From the NCBI GenBank assembly GCA_963576785.1, contig OY756144.1, positions 2,790,001 to 2,854,000 on the forward strand: 64,000 nucleotides of DNA, read 5' to 3'. Under the pieces are notes generated by a model, which ran no database searches, was not told the DNA's origin, and saw nothing but the letters and a program-made list of their open reading frames with translations. Below, piece by piece: positions 11,815-22,671 of this stretch. Each line of letters begins with the position of its first letter. The first letter of the stretch is position 1. Source of the DNA: Chlorophyllum brunneum (taxonomy: Eukaryota > Basidiomycota > Agaricomycetes > Agaricales > Agaricaceae). Made by a program: the position numbers and the translations under genes.

Positions 11815-12610
11815 TCAATCCTCCGAAGAGCATGACTCGGAATCGGGTGCAACCAACATGAATGTTCCCGCAATAGGATCTCCCAATCCACCTTGCTGAG
11901 CGAAAGTACTGACGTTGAAGTTCAAGATCGACGAGTTGGGTGCAAATAGCCTTTGGTCATTGAACCCGTCAGGCTGCTTAAACAACAAGAATGTATACCT
12001 AATAAAAAGCAGCTTAGAATCATCCCACCTCGTTGGAAGTGAAGACGAACCTGTGGGTCCCAGAAGGAGGCGCAGGCTGGACAAATTCACTAAGAGCTGG
12101 GGTCGAGTTTGTCAACTTGCCCGTGTGCTCATCACGGTGAAAGTTGGCTCCGACGAAGTGGCGGACTTCTGACCAAGACCGATTTTGAGGGGTCGGTGCG
12201 TCCGGGTCGAGCGCAGTAATAACAAAGGGACCGCGACATGATGTATCAGAGACACCGAACATAGGCGGTCCAACGGTCGCTAGTTTGAAGATGGTTAATG
12301 ACACGAAAAGGAATTGGGGGGGAGAAGAGTTGTACCGGCAATAGGAAGGTGTTTGCCTGCATAGAGTGTGTTGGGATGACCGTGGGACTGGGGGAAGCTT
12401 ACTTCCAGAAGAGCGGTGGGATTAAAGTTGATCGTGAGGTCCTCTGGAAGCTATAGCAAGAAGACATTTTAGGACAAAAAACGTAGAATAAGGAGTATTA
12501 GAGGCACAAACTTTGGCATCCTCGAATGCTTTCTTAACGGTTTTTGTGCTCCGGTCTTGGGCACTCACGGCAAGAGCAACAAGAGACAAGAAACCGAGTG
12601 AGAGATGCAT
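11815..12610 (-). CDS. secreted PEBP-family protein, copy 5
   Basis: Four exons on the minus strand. The start MHLSLGFLSLVALAVSAQD is a signal peptide. Exon 3 has DPDAPTPQNRSWSEVRHFVG and ends PPSGTHR. The final exon begins YTFLLFKQPDGF, keeps GLGDPIAGTFMLVAP, and then extends with an acidic, serine-rich tail (DSESCSSED) not found in the sisters. One difference in the last exon is QQGGLGDP where the others have a charged residue before GLGDP. The ligand-site motifs look intact. It is closest to copy 2. Confidence 0.82.
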
Positions 12611-12642
12611 CGCTTTGGTTATGGGTCGTCCTAGAACATAGG

Positions 12643-12658
12643 GCGAAGCATATATACT
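12643..12658 (-). promoter_or_regulatory. TATA box of PEBP copy 5
   Basis: The minus strand reads CGAGTATATATGCTTC about 40 nt before the start codon. Confidence 0.45.
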
Positions 12659-13024
12659 CGTCCGTACGCAGAGGTGCAAAAAAGGATATATTGGTCGACT
12701 AAACGTTCATGCAACAAGCGGATGCGTGAAAGCGACATCAATTTCGGCCCGTTGTCGCAGCCATGCGTTTTTCAGGACCAGAATTGCTCTGGCAGAGGAA
12801 GGCATGTAGATCATACGGAACTTTTATCGGTGTACCGAGTACTATGTCCGTTGGTGGAGATGCTTGTGTTTGTACCTTGGGTGATGTCACAATCCCATCT
12901 ATTCCTATCTAGGGTGGAATAACAAATCAATAAAAATAGATTTGCAGATCGCGGCGCTTATATCTGCTCGCGCCCACAAGTAAACTTCACCTCAATTTTC
13001 GTCGCTTATCCGGGTTGGAAACCA
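12659..13024. other. intergenic, upstream of PEBP copy 5
   Basis: No gene is supported. It holds the upstream region of copy 5; I see no further structure. Confidence 0.4.
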
Positions 13025-13460
13025 TCATAAAAATCCCTGAGGTGAGAGCTCCCAATTTAACCTGTTGGGTGAACGTCGCGATATCAAAATGCTGTACAGG
13101 TGCAGTTACGCTGACAAACATCTATTCACTGAACCCCGCCGGTTGATTAAACGCCAAAAAAAACATAGCTATCCATCAGTAAACGGTTGCATTCGGCAAG
13201 CATGGAAAGGATTCTGTCTACCGACGATCATCGATTACCCCTGGTAGGTGGAGAGGTTGCTTCCATTCCGATGAAGCGGCACATGAGTTATTTAATAAAG
13301 GGCTAGAGGCCTGGACTGGGCCTAGGCAATGTTAGTGTGAGGAGGTCGCAACCTAGGAAGGAGAGGGTGCGTCAGGGTCGGCGGCCGCGATGACGAAGAG
13401 ACTCGGGGCTAGCATGTGTTGTTGGGTGTGAGGGCTTGATGAGGCTGAAGGTAGTTAAAT
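13025..13460 (-). pseudogene. decayed PEBP copy 6
   Basis: Remnant of a gene like copy 3. The last-exon block is readable: PAGFSE, an in-frame TAG, then MFVSVTAPVQHFDIATFTQQ. The normally invariant GDPIAG is changed to GALTSG, followed by FMMVSNPD. Upstream, a second block reads FVIAAADPDAPSPS and runs into a TAG. No signal-peptide exon or intact splice pattern remains. The premature stops and the lost C-terminal motif support a pseudogene. Confidence 0.7.
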
Positions 13461-13604
13461 GGACCCTCTCTATAAGGTGGCCCAGAATTAAGGATTTACG
13501 TATCACGTGGCTATCGGCGGTCACGATACGAATGCCACTAGTATCTTGCTGGATTTTATCTGAAGCTGGGTAAGTACATCCAATCGCAAATTTCTCGCTG
13601 TCTG

Positions 13605-14001
13605 CATCTTGAAATCATTCAAAATAAGCCTCTTTCAGGAATTTGATAAGGTACCTGTACCAGGACTAGAGGCTGAAGCAATCGTCTCTGTATCTGCACC
13701 TGTATCCAGAATACAAACCCACCGATCGACCGCATATATTTTCACAGGCACTGCAGGAGGTACCGTATCCGCTTTATCGGCGGCGATCTCTCCTGTATTG
13801 GGTGGGTTTGGGGCTCGGAGGTTCTTCGCTGTCTGGGCTGCAGCTCTTAGCAGAGGGGAGGAAAGAAGGAAAGAGTGTCCAGATTCAATTTCAGGTCTTT
13901 GTAAAGTAGTAAGATTGTGTAGGAGCAGCTCGAATGCGAGCGGTGTAATCGAAATCACCGAGCATGAATATTTGAATGAGGATGGAAAAGAAGCAAAGTA
14001 G
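13605..14001 (+). pseudogene. DUF7918-family relic with internal loss
   Basis: The open frame starts SFKISLFQEFDKV and ends with a block containing VIEITEHEYLNEDGKEAK. Both ends match the broken gene at 16934-17881 (FKIGLFQEFDI and VIEITDDEDNN), but the central domain is missing or replaced by unrelated sequence. The end block looks like a SUMO-interacting motif (V-I-E-I-T plus acidic residues). It lies in the opposite orientation to the other copy, on the far side of PEBP copy 7. I treat it as a relic. Confidence 0.5.
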
Positions 14002-14084
14002 TGGGTCGAGACGAAATTGGAACCTAGTGTATTTTTGAGCGGCCGATTGATTGTAGAGGACCCGCGCAAGCAGGTCTGATTTCT

Positions 14085-14360
14085 TGCGAGAAAGAGTGAC
14101 AGTCCCGGGCACTGTGTTCTCGAATGAATCGTCTCTTCTTGTTTACATATTACTACATATATATTCTATTTTATTGGGCTCTCTCAATATTCATCTCGCT
14201 CACCCTTTTCCACCAACTCACCATCACCATCACCATCTGAACATAAAACGCGACCAGACGGTGAACCGAAGGGCAGGCCTCACCGACCGGGAATTGGCTG
14301 CCCTTACGGTTACCAATTTCCTCCCCGGCCCTGCTGTGGTCGTGTCCTGATTAGTATAAT
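14085..14360 (-). repeat. duplicated intergenic element A, inverted copy
   Basis: Reverse-complement partner of 9610-9935; the anchors are listed there. It lies directly after the DUF7918 relic. A CACCAT-type microsatellite is present in this copy only. Confidence 0.55.
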
Positions 14361-14479
14361 TAGCATACGGTCACATGCATGGAACAAGATAAATGAACCA
14401 TTTATTACACTACTTTACGTGTATTTTTTAATCCTGCGCCGGATGTTCCATAATCCCATTGCTCTAGTCAGCGTTTCCT

Positions 14480-14790
14480 TGGTTCTGCCGCAGTTATTGC
14501 GGCGCGCAGTGGCTCCTCTGCACCGATGCACTCCTTGAATTTAATGAAATGAGTGGGACAGGGCCCGGAGTACATCCCTCCAAATTCAGCCAGCGTTTTA
14601 TTGGTAAAAAGATCAGGTTCTGCCAGTGGATCCCGTTCGTACCTCACGATCAAAGTGAGCTATTGACACAGGGCAAGGACTTTACAAACTGGAAACTAGA
14701 CGACTGACTCGATGAGAGGTCTCCTGAATACCTCTATATGCTGATTTGCCCATACGGGTGGACTAGATACCAGTGGTATATTGTATTTTG
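14480..14790 (-). repeat. duplicated intergenic element B, inverted copy
   Basis: Reverse-complement partner of 11395-11690. On the minus strand this copy keeps a short open frame, MIVRYERDPLAEPDLFTNKT, ending at 14468, that may be an exon of a lost gene. I do not recognise it. Several sites in the other copy disrupt this frame. Confidence 0.6.
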
Positions 14791-15480
14791 TAGTATCCAA
14801 AATTCATGACTGTTTAACTTCCGGCATGTAGGAGGCCGATTTTTATTGAGGTCAGATACATTCTTCTCAGATGGTGTTCTAACTATCTCTTGACGTAAAG
14901 ACCTGAGCGTGTGCGCGAATTGGAGCTGGTGGTCAGTGGACCGGAATAACAGACTTTATTGACTCGAGCCGGCAGCAAAGGGACGAATGTGAAGATATGA
15001 CTAGGGACTCTACTTGAACTTGAGGGGCGAAACAGACAATTGTTTTGGTAGACAGTGTTGAAGTGAAGTTAGGGATCTATTTTGCAGGGTGATGTGATGA
15101 TAATGGGGTCAAATTGTTCGCCGGTGCATCTAATCTATCACTCGTCGTAATTAAATTAATGTACTATCGGCAACTCGAAGACATGGAGGTATTGGTAGCT
15201 GGCTGAGGTGCCAATGGGTCGAAGTGGGGTACCGGCCTGCGTTGCACAGCGGCGAACACTAAACCCGCCAGTCCGTTTCAAGGTCCCTTCCCTTGGTTGG
15301 CAACCGCTTGTTGTCCGCAGCGTCTTGCTGATCATGGGGCACATGTACAGTAAGTATTTGCAGGGTTGGGTGAAGTTCCGAATCGGGCATCTGACCGGAT
15401 CAACTGAAAGCGGTGATCAATTTTCTCAGAAATGGGAGCCCATCTAAGTGACAAGTTGTATTGCTGCACGACCCACGGGC
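14791..15480. other. intergenic stretch before PEBP copy 7
   Basis: No gene is supported. The last part, from about 15480, is the conserved upstream region shared with PEBP copy 4 and, more weakly, copy 1. Confidence 0.4.
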
Positions 15481-15651
15481 ATTCTTTCTCTCTCACAGCG
15501 ACATCTGCAAGAGAAAATGTGGTCACGAAAGAAGCATAGCCGTGGAGTCGGTGCTTACTGATGTACCATTCACCTCTCACACAAGTTGGCATTGTCAGAA
15601 GCTCATCGGTTAGCTGCTTCATTCTCACACCCAGACCTATGTGCAATAGCA

Positions 15652-15670
15652 AAGGTATTTATCCCTCGCA
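15652..15670 (+). promoter_or_regulatory. TATA-like element of PEBP copy 7
   Basis: AAAGGTATTTATCCCTCGC lies 35-53 nt before the start codon, as in copies 1 and 4. Confidence 0.5.
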
Positions 15671-15704
15671 TAACTCTGAGTTTGGTCTCACAACAGGAAA
15701 CACG

Positions 15705-16486
15705 ATGCGTCTTTCACTTGGCTTTCTGTCTCTTCTTGCTCTTGTCGTTAGTGCCCAAGATACTAGCACTAGAACTGTGAAACAAGCGTTTGACAATGCC
15801 AATGTTCGCCCCTTCATCTCAATTCCTCTTGTATGAACTCAAGTCTCATACAGATACCCAACGACCTCGCAATCAATTTCAACCCAACTGCCCTCCTTGA
15901 AGTAACATTCCCGGAGGCAGACAGTAATCCCATCACACTACATGCGGGCATACACGTTCCCCGTGATTGTGCGAACCTCCCCTCCCCTCTATGAGATCTA
16001 CATTTACTCCCTCTTCTAGCGACCGCCGGTCCACCTTCATTCCGGGTCGTCGGAACCTCATTTCGCGGCCCCTTCGTCGTTGCTGCAGTTGACCCGGATG
16101 CACCGACGCCTCAGATGCCTACGGAGGCTCAGATCCGCCACTTCCTCGGAGGCAACTTTTCGCCCCGTGCATCCACGGGTCTCTTGAGTAATTCAACCCC
16201 GGCCATCAGCGAATTCAGGCAGCCAACACCTCCCGCTGGGTCCGATGCGCACAGGTTCGTCTTCATATTTTCCAGTTCTTCATTCTGCGACAAGTCAGCT
16301 GATATTGGTGTATGGGATAGGTACATCTTCTTGTTGTTTAAACAACCTGCTGGATTCAACCAGCAAACGGTCGTTACCCCCGCTACACCCGTTCAATCGT
16401 TTAACATCAGTGCATTCGCTGAGGAAGTCGGGTTGGGAGATCCCATTGCGGGTACATTCATGCTGGTTGCGCCTGCTGCGTCCTAG
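15705..16486 (+). CDS. secreted PEBP-family protein, copy 7 (inverted)
   Basis: Four exons on the plus strand, the only intact copy in this orientation. The signal peptide is MRLSLGFLSLLALVVSAQD. Exon 2 begins IPNDLAINFNPTALLEVTFP. Exon 3 carries DPDAPTPQMPTEAQIRHFLG and ends GSDAHR; after an intron the protein continues YIFLLFKQPAGFNQQTVVTP and ends GLGDPIAGTFMLVAPAAS. The second intron donor reads GTGCGA where sisters have GTACGG or GTACTG, so splicing there may be weaker. It clusters with copies 1 and 4, including the promoter, indicating an inverted duplication. Confidence 0.85.
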
Positions 16487-16933
16487 TCCGCATGATCCTC
16501 AGGCTGAGATGGGTTCATAGTAATTGGGTCTGTGGTCCGGTAGAGTAGCGTGGGGTTTGGTGTCCCCTCCGAACTCGGTGCAACTTAGTCGGTTCTACTG
16601 GTATGCCAACTTTAAGTTTTGCGAATGTGTGAGAGTTCTGTATAATTCGTGAGGAACGAGCCCGCGGCAAGATCTATGAAATTGGGCTCCCATAAATCTG
16701 AGCATCTGGTTGGGCATTCAATCTTTCCCGTGAGCTCTCAGTGATTTTCACATTCTCTGTCTGGTGAGACCGTTCACGTCACTTCGATACCTCAAATACC
16801 GTTGTTCGGAAATAAAGTGTTAATTGTAGTGTTGGATTTCCAAGATCAAGGCAGGTTGGGAGATAATGCTAAGTTAAATCAATAAACTCTCCGTTCAAAG
16901 ATATAGGTTCTTGTTTTGTTTTGACCTCTGCCT
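16487..16933. other. intergenic, 3' of PEBP copy 7
   Basis: I see no gene or repeat here. Confidence 0.4.
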
Positions 16934-17881
16934 TCACTGTTGTCTTTGCCTAGGACTAAGGTCAGTGGTTTCTTCGTCCCTGCGGAGCCTGACGCCTACC
17001 CGAGATGTACTCGCTCCCTTTACATTATTGTCTTCGTCATCAGTGATTTCGATTACATCGCTCATGGCCGAGGAGTTTCCATACAATCTTACTGCTCGAG
17101 AAGAGCCTACAGATGCACCTGGGTTTTCTTTCTCTCGTTTGCGTCTCTCTGGATTCGATTGCACGGGCACACGCGCTTGGTTCATCGGCGCAACCCCTTG
17201 AGCTTGGAGGAAATCTGGAGAAGGGAGTTTAGACTTTAGCTACGCCAGATTAGATGGAAGTTCACCAAGGGTTCTGTATTTGAAGATAAATTTGACCGCA
17301 CGAGACACCACGTCCATCCTTCTCACCAGCCTGTCTTCTCTAGTTTGCCTCTCTGGTCCAAGGCTGTATCTATGTTAGTGTGCTGATCAAGTTCGGGGCA
17401 GAAAACGCTGACCCGACACATTGCTGAATTCCTTTCTTTGCTCTCTCAGGAATCGGCCTGCTTTCTGACAGGTCCGGGAGTCTTCCAAAGTGCTTGGTCT
17501 CCTTTTTGAGGGGTATCGCATACTCCAGGTCGACAATGATTTCACCTAGGCTAGCTAAGTTTAGGGGCTGAGTCAGGAGCTCTTCATCGTCTGGAGGATA
17601 TATCGGTCGGGTTTTTGACGGATCCACCATAGAAGCGGAGAAGGCGCACCAACTAGATGTGCTTGCGAAAAAATAAATGGACGTTTGGTGGTTTTCGTCT
17701 GCTGCACTCCAGATATAAGTTTTCGCAGTTGGGGTTTGACATGCCATTTGCCGATATACTGTCCGTCGATGTTGATTTTACAAGAAAGATGATCGTTTCG
17801 GGCCCTGGTCTTGACACGAATATCGAATTCCTGAAAGAGTCCGATTTTGAACACTTTAGTTGGGACAACGAGACCTCGTGA
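16934..17881 (-). pseudogene. DUF7918-family gene, probably disrupted
   Basis: Minus-strand blocks fit the agaricomycete DUF7918 family in order: VFKIGLFQEFDIRVKTRAR, then CKINIDGQYIGKWHV, SGVQQTKTTKRPFIFSQAHL, then LGEIIVDLEYAIPL and PIPERAKKGIQQCVG, then VKFIFKYRTLGELPSNL, and a tail with VIEITDDEDNN. The third and fourth blocks lie in different frames with no good intron between, which implies a frameshift near 17670. The junction near 17225 does not splice in frame either. The tail resembles a SUMO-interacting motif. The family's function is unknown to me. The frame breaks make it a likely pseudogene. Confidence 0.55.
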
Positions 17882-18741
17882 TTCTAAGTACGTACCCGCC
17901 CAGCTTCAGACGGAATCCAACAAGACACCTCTTTCGCAGTCGCATTTACGTCCAGCTCGTATGCGGCAAGGGGTCGCCCTTCAACGCAAATAACTGCTTC
18001 GATTGCATTGTAGGTCGGCATGCTTACTGTGGTTCAACACAGCCTGGTATCCATGCAAGGGCTTAAGCTACCACGTGAGATTTTGGGATCGATGTCTCCT
18101 GTAGATCATGTATAAATATAGCATAGATGTTGGCCAAGAGCTTTATATTGATAGTCACAACGTGTTAATTGTAACATGATTGGTCAGAATTCATACTTTC
18201 AGCCCCCGATATTTAGTTCGCGATTACAGCTTTGTTGATGGGCGCTGCTGGGTTTGATCTGACAGGCCGCAAAGCCCGGGGAATCCACGTTGAACCTGTA
18301 AAGTATTGCCTTAATGAATACGTGGCCATGGTAAAGGCTGGGAGATGGTACTACAGTCATACTCACTTGGTAGGTTAGTCCCGAACAGAGCGCCACACAG
18401 CCACTTTCACAGTGAAACTGCGGGATCAGTAGATCATTATCGGAGTCTTCATTTAGTGAAGTTAACCCGTAGCCCTGAGGGAGGACTTCAATTCCAAAAC
18501 AGGACAGCAAGTCGGAGTGGTCCTTGTTAACTGGTACCCAACAGTTTCAGAAATAAGCAACTAAAATCCAAGAATAGTACCTTCCCTACCCTATCAGTCG
18601 CCGCAAAGTTTTCCAACACAACCAACAAAGGTCCCCATCAAAGATCAAAACACAAAGCCCCTGTGCTACCCCATCTCCGAGCCACCTTCATTGTTATGAT
18701 GCTCCTCTCATCGTCCTGACTATTCTTCATCTTCCCTCCCA
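17882..18741. other. intergenic, with one doubtful small frame
   Basis: No firm gene. A minus-strand frame at 18199-18510 encodes about 100 residues with several cysteines (CESGCVALCSG), and an intron (GTGAGT to TTACAG) could join it to FNVDSPGFAACQIKPSS. It lacks a convincing start, so I do not call it. Confidence 0.3.
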
Positions 18742-20031
18742 ATGGGTTCGGATAGATGGGTCGTTCTTGATGACCAGGATACAGCTATCTCGTACACCGG
18801 AAATTGGTCTCCTGATATTGGGAGCAAGGAGAACATTCCAGTATTTGGTCCACCTTACTTGCATACTTTGCAAGGAACTTCTGCCGATGGGATCGTCACT
18901 CTTGATTTCAACGGTGGGTCTCCTACATTATGTAGTTTGAGTGCCTACTTAACCTTAACACCACTTCAATCCCGCAGGTACGGCTATTAGGGCCTGGGGC
19001 ACAAACATCGTTGCAAACGCAAGTACAAACCCCGACCCTAACATTGAATGTTTCATCGACGACACCAGTATAGGAAGACTACCTCCAAACCCTTGGGATC
19101 AAAATAATCAGAGGCTGTGTGAAAAATTTGGATTGCAGGATGGTCCCCACAGATTTCGTATTGGCGTCAAGGTCCAGTCCCCGAAGCAAACATTCTGGCT
19201 CGACCGAGTTGAATATGTTCCTTCGCCAAGTGTGCCACTTGACAACAAGACAATATTGTTTGATAACAGGGACATTGCCATCCGCTTCGACCCAAGCTGG
19301 AAGGCTTTGGGAGCAATTGCAAATGTAACCACACAGACGAACTCAACTATGCAGGTCGATTTTGTCGGTGAGTCCATCTCTTGACTTTTCCTCAGTGTTC
19401 TCATCAGACATTAGGTGTATCCATCTCCTGGATAGCCTTTATTCCAAAGGAGCTGTCTCACGCCGGAACCTCTGGCACATTCGCGATTGACAATGGCGAA
19501 CCGAAGCCATTTCCCCTTCGAGGTCTCCCGCCAGACGCGACGAGCTCGGTTTATAATCAAGAAATCTTTACAACAGCTCCTGATGTAGAAGCTGGTCAGC
19601 ATACCCTCACCGTCACATTCCTTGGTACAAACCGGACCACACCACTTTGTCTCACTCATTTATTCATCAAGAACGGTACATTTCCCACTTTGGACTCAAG
19701 CAACAATACTACAGGAACACCTCAACCACAGCCTAACCCTGGGCGACCTATTGGTGCAATCCTGGGTGGTGTCCTCGGAGGACTCGCACTTTTGATCATT
19801 CTTGCTGGTGTCTTCTTATGGAGACGCCGGACTCGATGGAAGCACAAGTCCATTGCAGCCCAGGACACCAACTCGCCACCCTTCGAGGACCATGGTCACA
19901 AACACCCAGTCTTGGACTCCGAAATGATGGTCCAAACTAGTGATCGTCGTGGAAAACAGGGCAAGCTTCGAGGGGAGGGGAGGCCGGCCCACCGGCCTAA
20001 CATATCTGATTCGCTCCCTATCTATCAGTAG
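18742..20031 (+). CDS. single-pass membrane protein with lectin-like ectodomain
   Basis: Three exons: 18742 to about 18913, about 18981-19368 and 19417-20031, with clean GTGGGT/GCAG and GTGAGT/TTAG introns. The product starts MGSDRWVVLDDQDTAISYTG without an obvious signal peptide. The ectodomain has two beta-rich repeats of the kind seen in agaricomycete proteins with galactose-binding-like folds (WVVLDDQDTAISYTGNW and ILFDNRDIAIRFDPSW are equivalent). Several N-glycosylation sites are present. One membrane helix follows (IGAILGGVLGGLALLIILAG), then RRRTR and a cytoplasmic tail of about 70 residues. This architecture is common and uncharacterised in mushrooms. Confidence 0.8.
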
Positions 20032-20354
20032 AGCATACTCGTCGTCATCTATTCTACTACAGTGTAGCACACTTACATGTGGATAGTAATTTTCGGCCCG
20101 ACCAATCGTCTCGAGGCCGGCTCTCGTACACCAGACTGAAGAGTCTAGGATTGTAGGCAGTGTTATGTATTTTGCTGGTCTAGGTTTACATTTTAAGTAA
20201 GAGTCAAATTGGTGTACATACGTCCTTCCCCCCACGCCTTGTATGTATCTTTCGAAACGGTGATTTTTGAATTTTCTATCTCCCGGATGGGACACGCATA
20301 TTTTTCCTCTACGCCGTGTGAAGACTCAGAGATCGAAATCAATTACTGAGCCAC
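20032..20354. other. intergenic, 3' of the membrane protein
   Basis: I see no gene in this stretch. Confidence 0.4.
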
Positions 20355-20533
20355 ACAGGCTGTGTTAGCCCTCAGTAAGCCTGATATTTGGCCTTCCACG
20401 GCTCAGGGCGCAGGTTAGTCGGGACTCGGGACTCTAGCTCTGCAGACACAGAAAGCTCGCAAGTTATCGCCATGCAACGTTGACGGATCAATCCATGTTG
20501 TCCTTTCATTCAACCCGTCCTGGTCAGATATTT
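20355..20533 (+). pseudogene. fragment of the TFIIIC-subunit gene
   Basis: The stretch aligns with coding sequence at about 34190-34437 in the same orientation. Shared blocks are GCAGGTTAGTCGGGACTC / GCAGGTTGGTCGGGTCTC, CTCTAGCTCTGCAGACACA / CTCTAACTCTGCGAACACA and GACGGATCAATCCATGTTGT / GACGGATCATTCCATGTTGT. About 60 nt present in the gene are deleted here. It is a partial, decayed duplicate with no open frame. Confidence 0.65.
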
Positions 20534-20671
20534 CCGCTATCCTCCAAGAAGAGAAGGATTGTCCCGGTGTGGATTGTTGCAGTCAGGTCAGCGCCTGGTG
20601 CTTCAATCGATCACGTGTACCCTTGAACGTGAGGGCTTGGGGTTTGTTGGACGGACCCACAAACACTGTCA

Positions 20672-22253
20672 ATGTTAACGTTGACTTGGTGGTCAGTTTT
20701 CCTTCGAGAAAAATTTTCCCTCCTCTCCCTACTCCTACCAATCCCATGGGTCCACGATGCATTTTCACGGAAAGCTCTGTTGTCCCTCCCAGAAGAGATT
20801 CTGTATGAAGTATTTTGCTGGCTGGATTGGACAGATATAAAAGCAGCTAGTTTGGTGCGTCCAGATTATCGGAATATATTTCGGAATAATTTTTCATCTT
20901 CCTGAATCCTGCACCAGACATGTCGGAAACTACGTGCAATCACCAAAACACGTCTTCTATGGCAAGCAAGGGCTCTGGATCTTTCATTCTCGTCCGGAGT
21001 ACCATTACTTGAAGGACCCATAGAAGACTACACATCTGAAGAGCTGGAGCGCAAGGTCATCGGGCGCCTTCAAACTCGTCAACGATGGCGTGAACTAGAT
21101 TCAACTAGGTTCCCCTGGCGGGAGTTGGGGTTTGACGTTTGGCCTCCCCGTGATTTTCATCTCCTTCCAGGTGGAAGATGGCTGCTTGATAACGCAAAGG
21201 GCTGTGTCTACGTCGCTGACCTGGATGCACCTGAGATGACATGGAACGCCCTGATCGACGCAAGGCAATATGATGAAGACGGTTCAGAGGTAGATCCACT
21301 TGGAGGTTCCGCAATATGGGTCGATCCTTCAACACCATGGCTATCTCTGCGACTTGCGCTCCACAATAGAATCACGGCAGAAGAATTTGGTGAATCTTGG
21401 TGTTACTTTGTTCCTTTAGTTTGAGCTCATGATTTCTCTGCAGATTCAAGTCGAGTATGTATCTACCAACTCAACTTGACAGGACGTGACCCCAATACAA
21501 CATGGACTGCGGAACAACTTGTAACTCTACAGGCTCCCGGGCCCTGTATGAAACATAATTTACAACTCGATAATGCGTACGTCCTTGAACAATGTGTGTA
21601 TGAGGTCGGAAATTCCGTAGTTTCCAAACTCCATGTGTTTCAATACTCGGACGTCCGGTTGCGGCGATGTCTCTGGGACTATGATGGATTGGCGAGGGTA
21701 CACAGTCACCTCAAACTGTGCTGAATGTTTACTGAAGTGGTATTCCCAGATTTTTCCACTGCCGAACGATCGGATTATTATAATCACACAGACTCACGTG
21801 GAAATCTTCAATCTGAAACCAATGGGATCCGATGGCCTGGTTTTGGAACCCTCACACCGTCTCTCATTCCAGCAAACACCGGCCTTATCGCGAGTCTCGC
21901 GAGTCTACAACACGGGCCACTTCTCCTACATTATCACGTCACGTTTAGGCAGTATCAACGCAATACAGATACCGAACGACATCGCAATCCAGTCAAGTAT
22001 GCGAAGCTTTGCGATAGAAGTCATCACAACAGGGTCCAAGAGCCTGGAATTGGGACTCATGATTCGACTGAGATCTGACTATTCGATGGATTGCATTACT
22101 TACAACTTGGATAGCGAAATCGACCAGGTTGAATCTGTGCATGTTGGCCCATTCCCAGAAGCCCAGTACTTGAAAATGGTGGCATGCGATGAGGCATCTG
22201 GCCGCCTTGTGTTTTCTAGGCATAGAGACTATGTATTACTACATCTGTGGTAA
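20672..22253 (+). CDS. F-box protein F1
   Basis: Substrate-receptor type F-box protein, predicted to link a target to an SCF ubiquitin ligase. The N-terminus is hydrophobic (MLTLTWWSVFLREKFSLLSL). The F-box is ALLSLPEEILYEVFCWLDW. After an intron the body starts TCRKLRAITKTRLLWQARAL. A beta-rich C-terminal half includes LLPGGRWLLDNAKGCVYVAD and ends YVLLHLW. At least three introns interrupt it; the last joins DYDGLAR to IFPLPNDRIIIITQTHVEI. It is a paralogue of F2 and F3 with the same gene structure. A truncated N-family gene follows it. Confidence 0.8.
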
Positions 22254-22671
22254 TTCCCTAGTCCCAGACAAAGCAATGTTGTCCAGCCACTTTGGCTTAA
22301 CAAGTATTGTTTATCTACCCGAGACCGCTCCCTTGGGTTTAAGCGAGACAGTTCGAACACGTTTCGGGCATGCTTTTTGAGGAGAAATGCATGTTTTTAT
22401 TTTTTTCACCAGACATTCGTGGTCTCATTAATCAGGGATTGAAGTCCTGACAGATGAATTCACTTTTTCATCGTCCGCTTTGTGTTTGTTAATCCTCGAA
22501 CCACAATGACGCAATCCCTGTGCCCTCCGGAATATTATCAACGGCGAGGAGCAGGCCTGCACGCCGCATTTATGAACCCATCTGACATGATTTGCCTCCA
22601 GTGAAAACGTTTTGTGCATGCCGAGAGCGCCACTCGGCTGTGAAGCAGGGAAGAACCTCAGAATTCTCAAA

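Noticed and set aside
13635..14069. Minus-strand open frame of 144 codons
   Set aside because: It is antisense to the DUF7918 relic, whose plus-strand frame has the matching motifs.
18199..18510. Possible small cysteine-containing secreted protein
   Set aside because: No signal peptide or convincing start codon was found.
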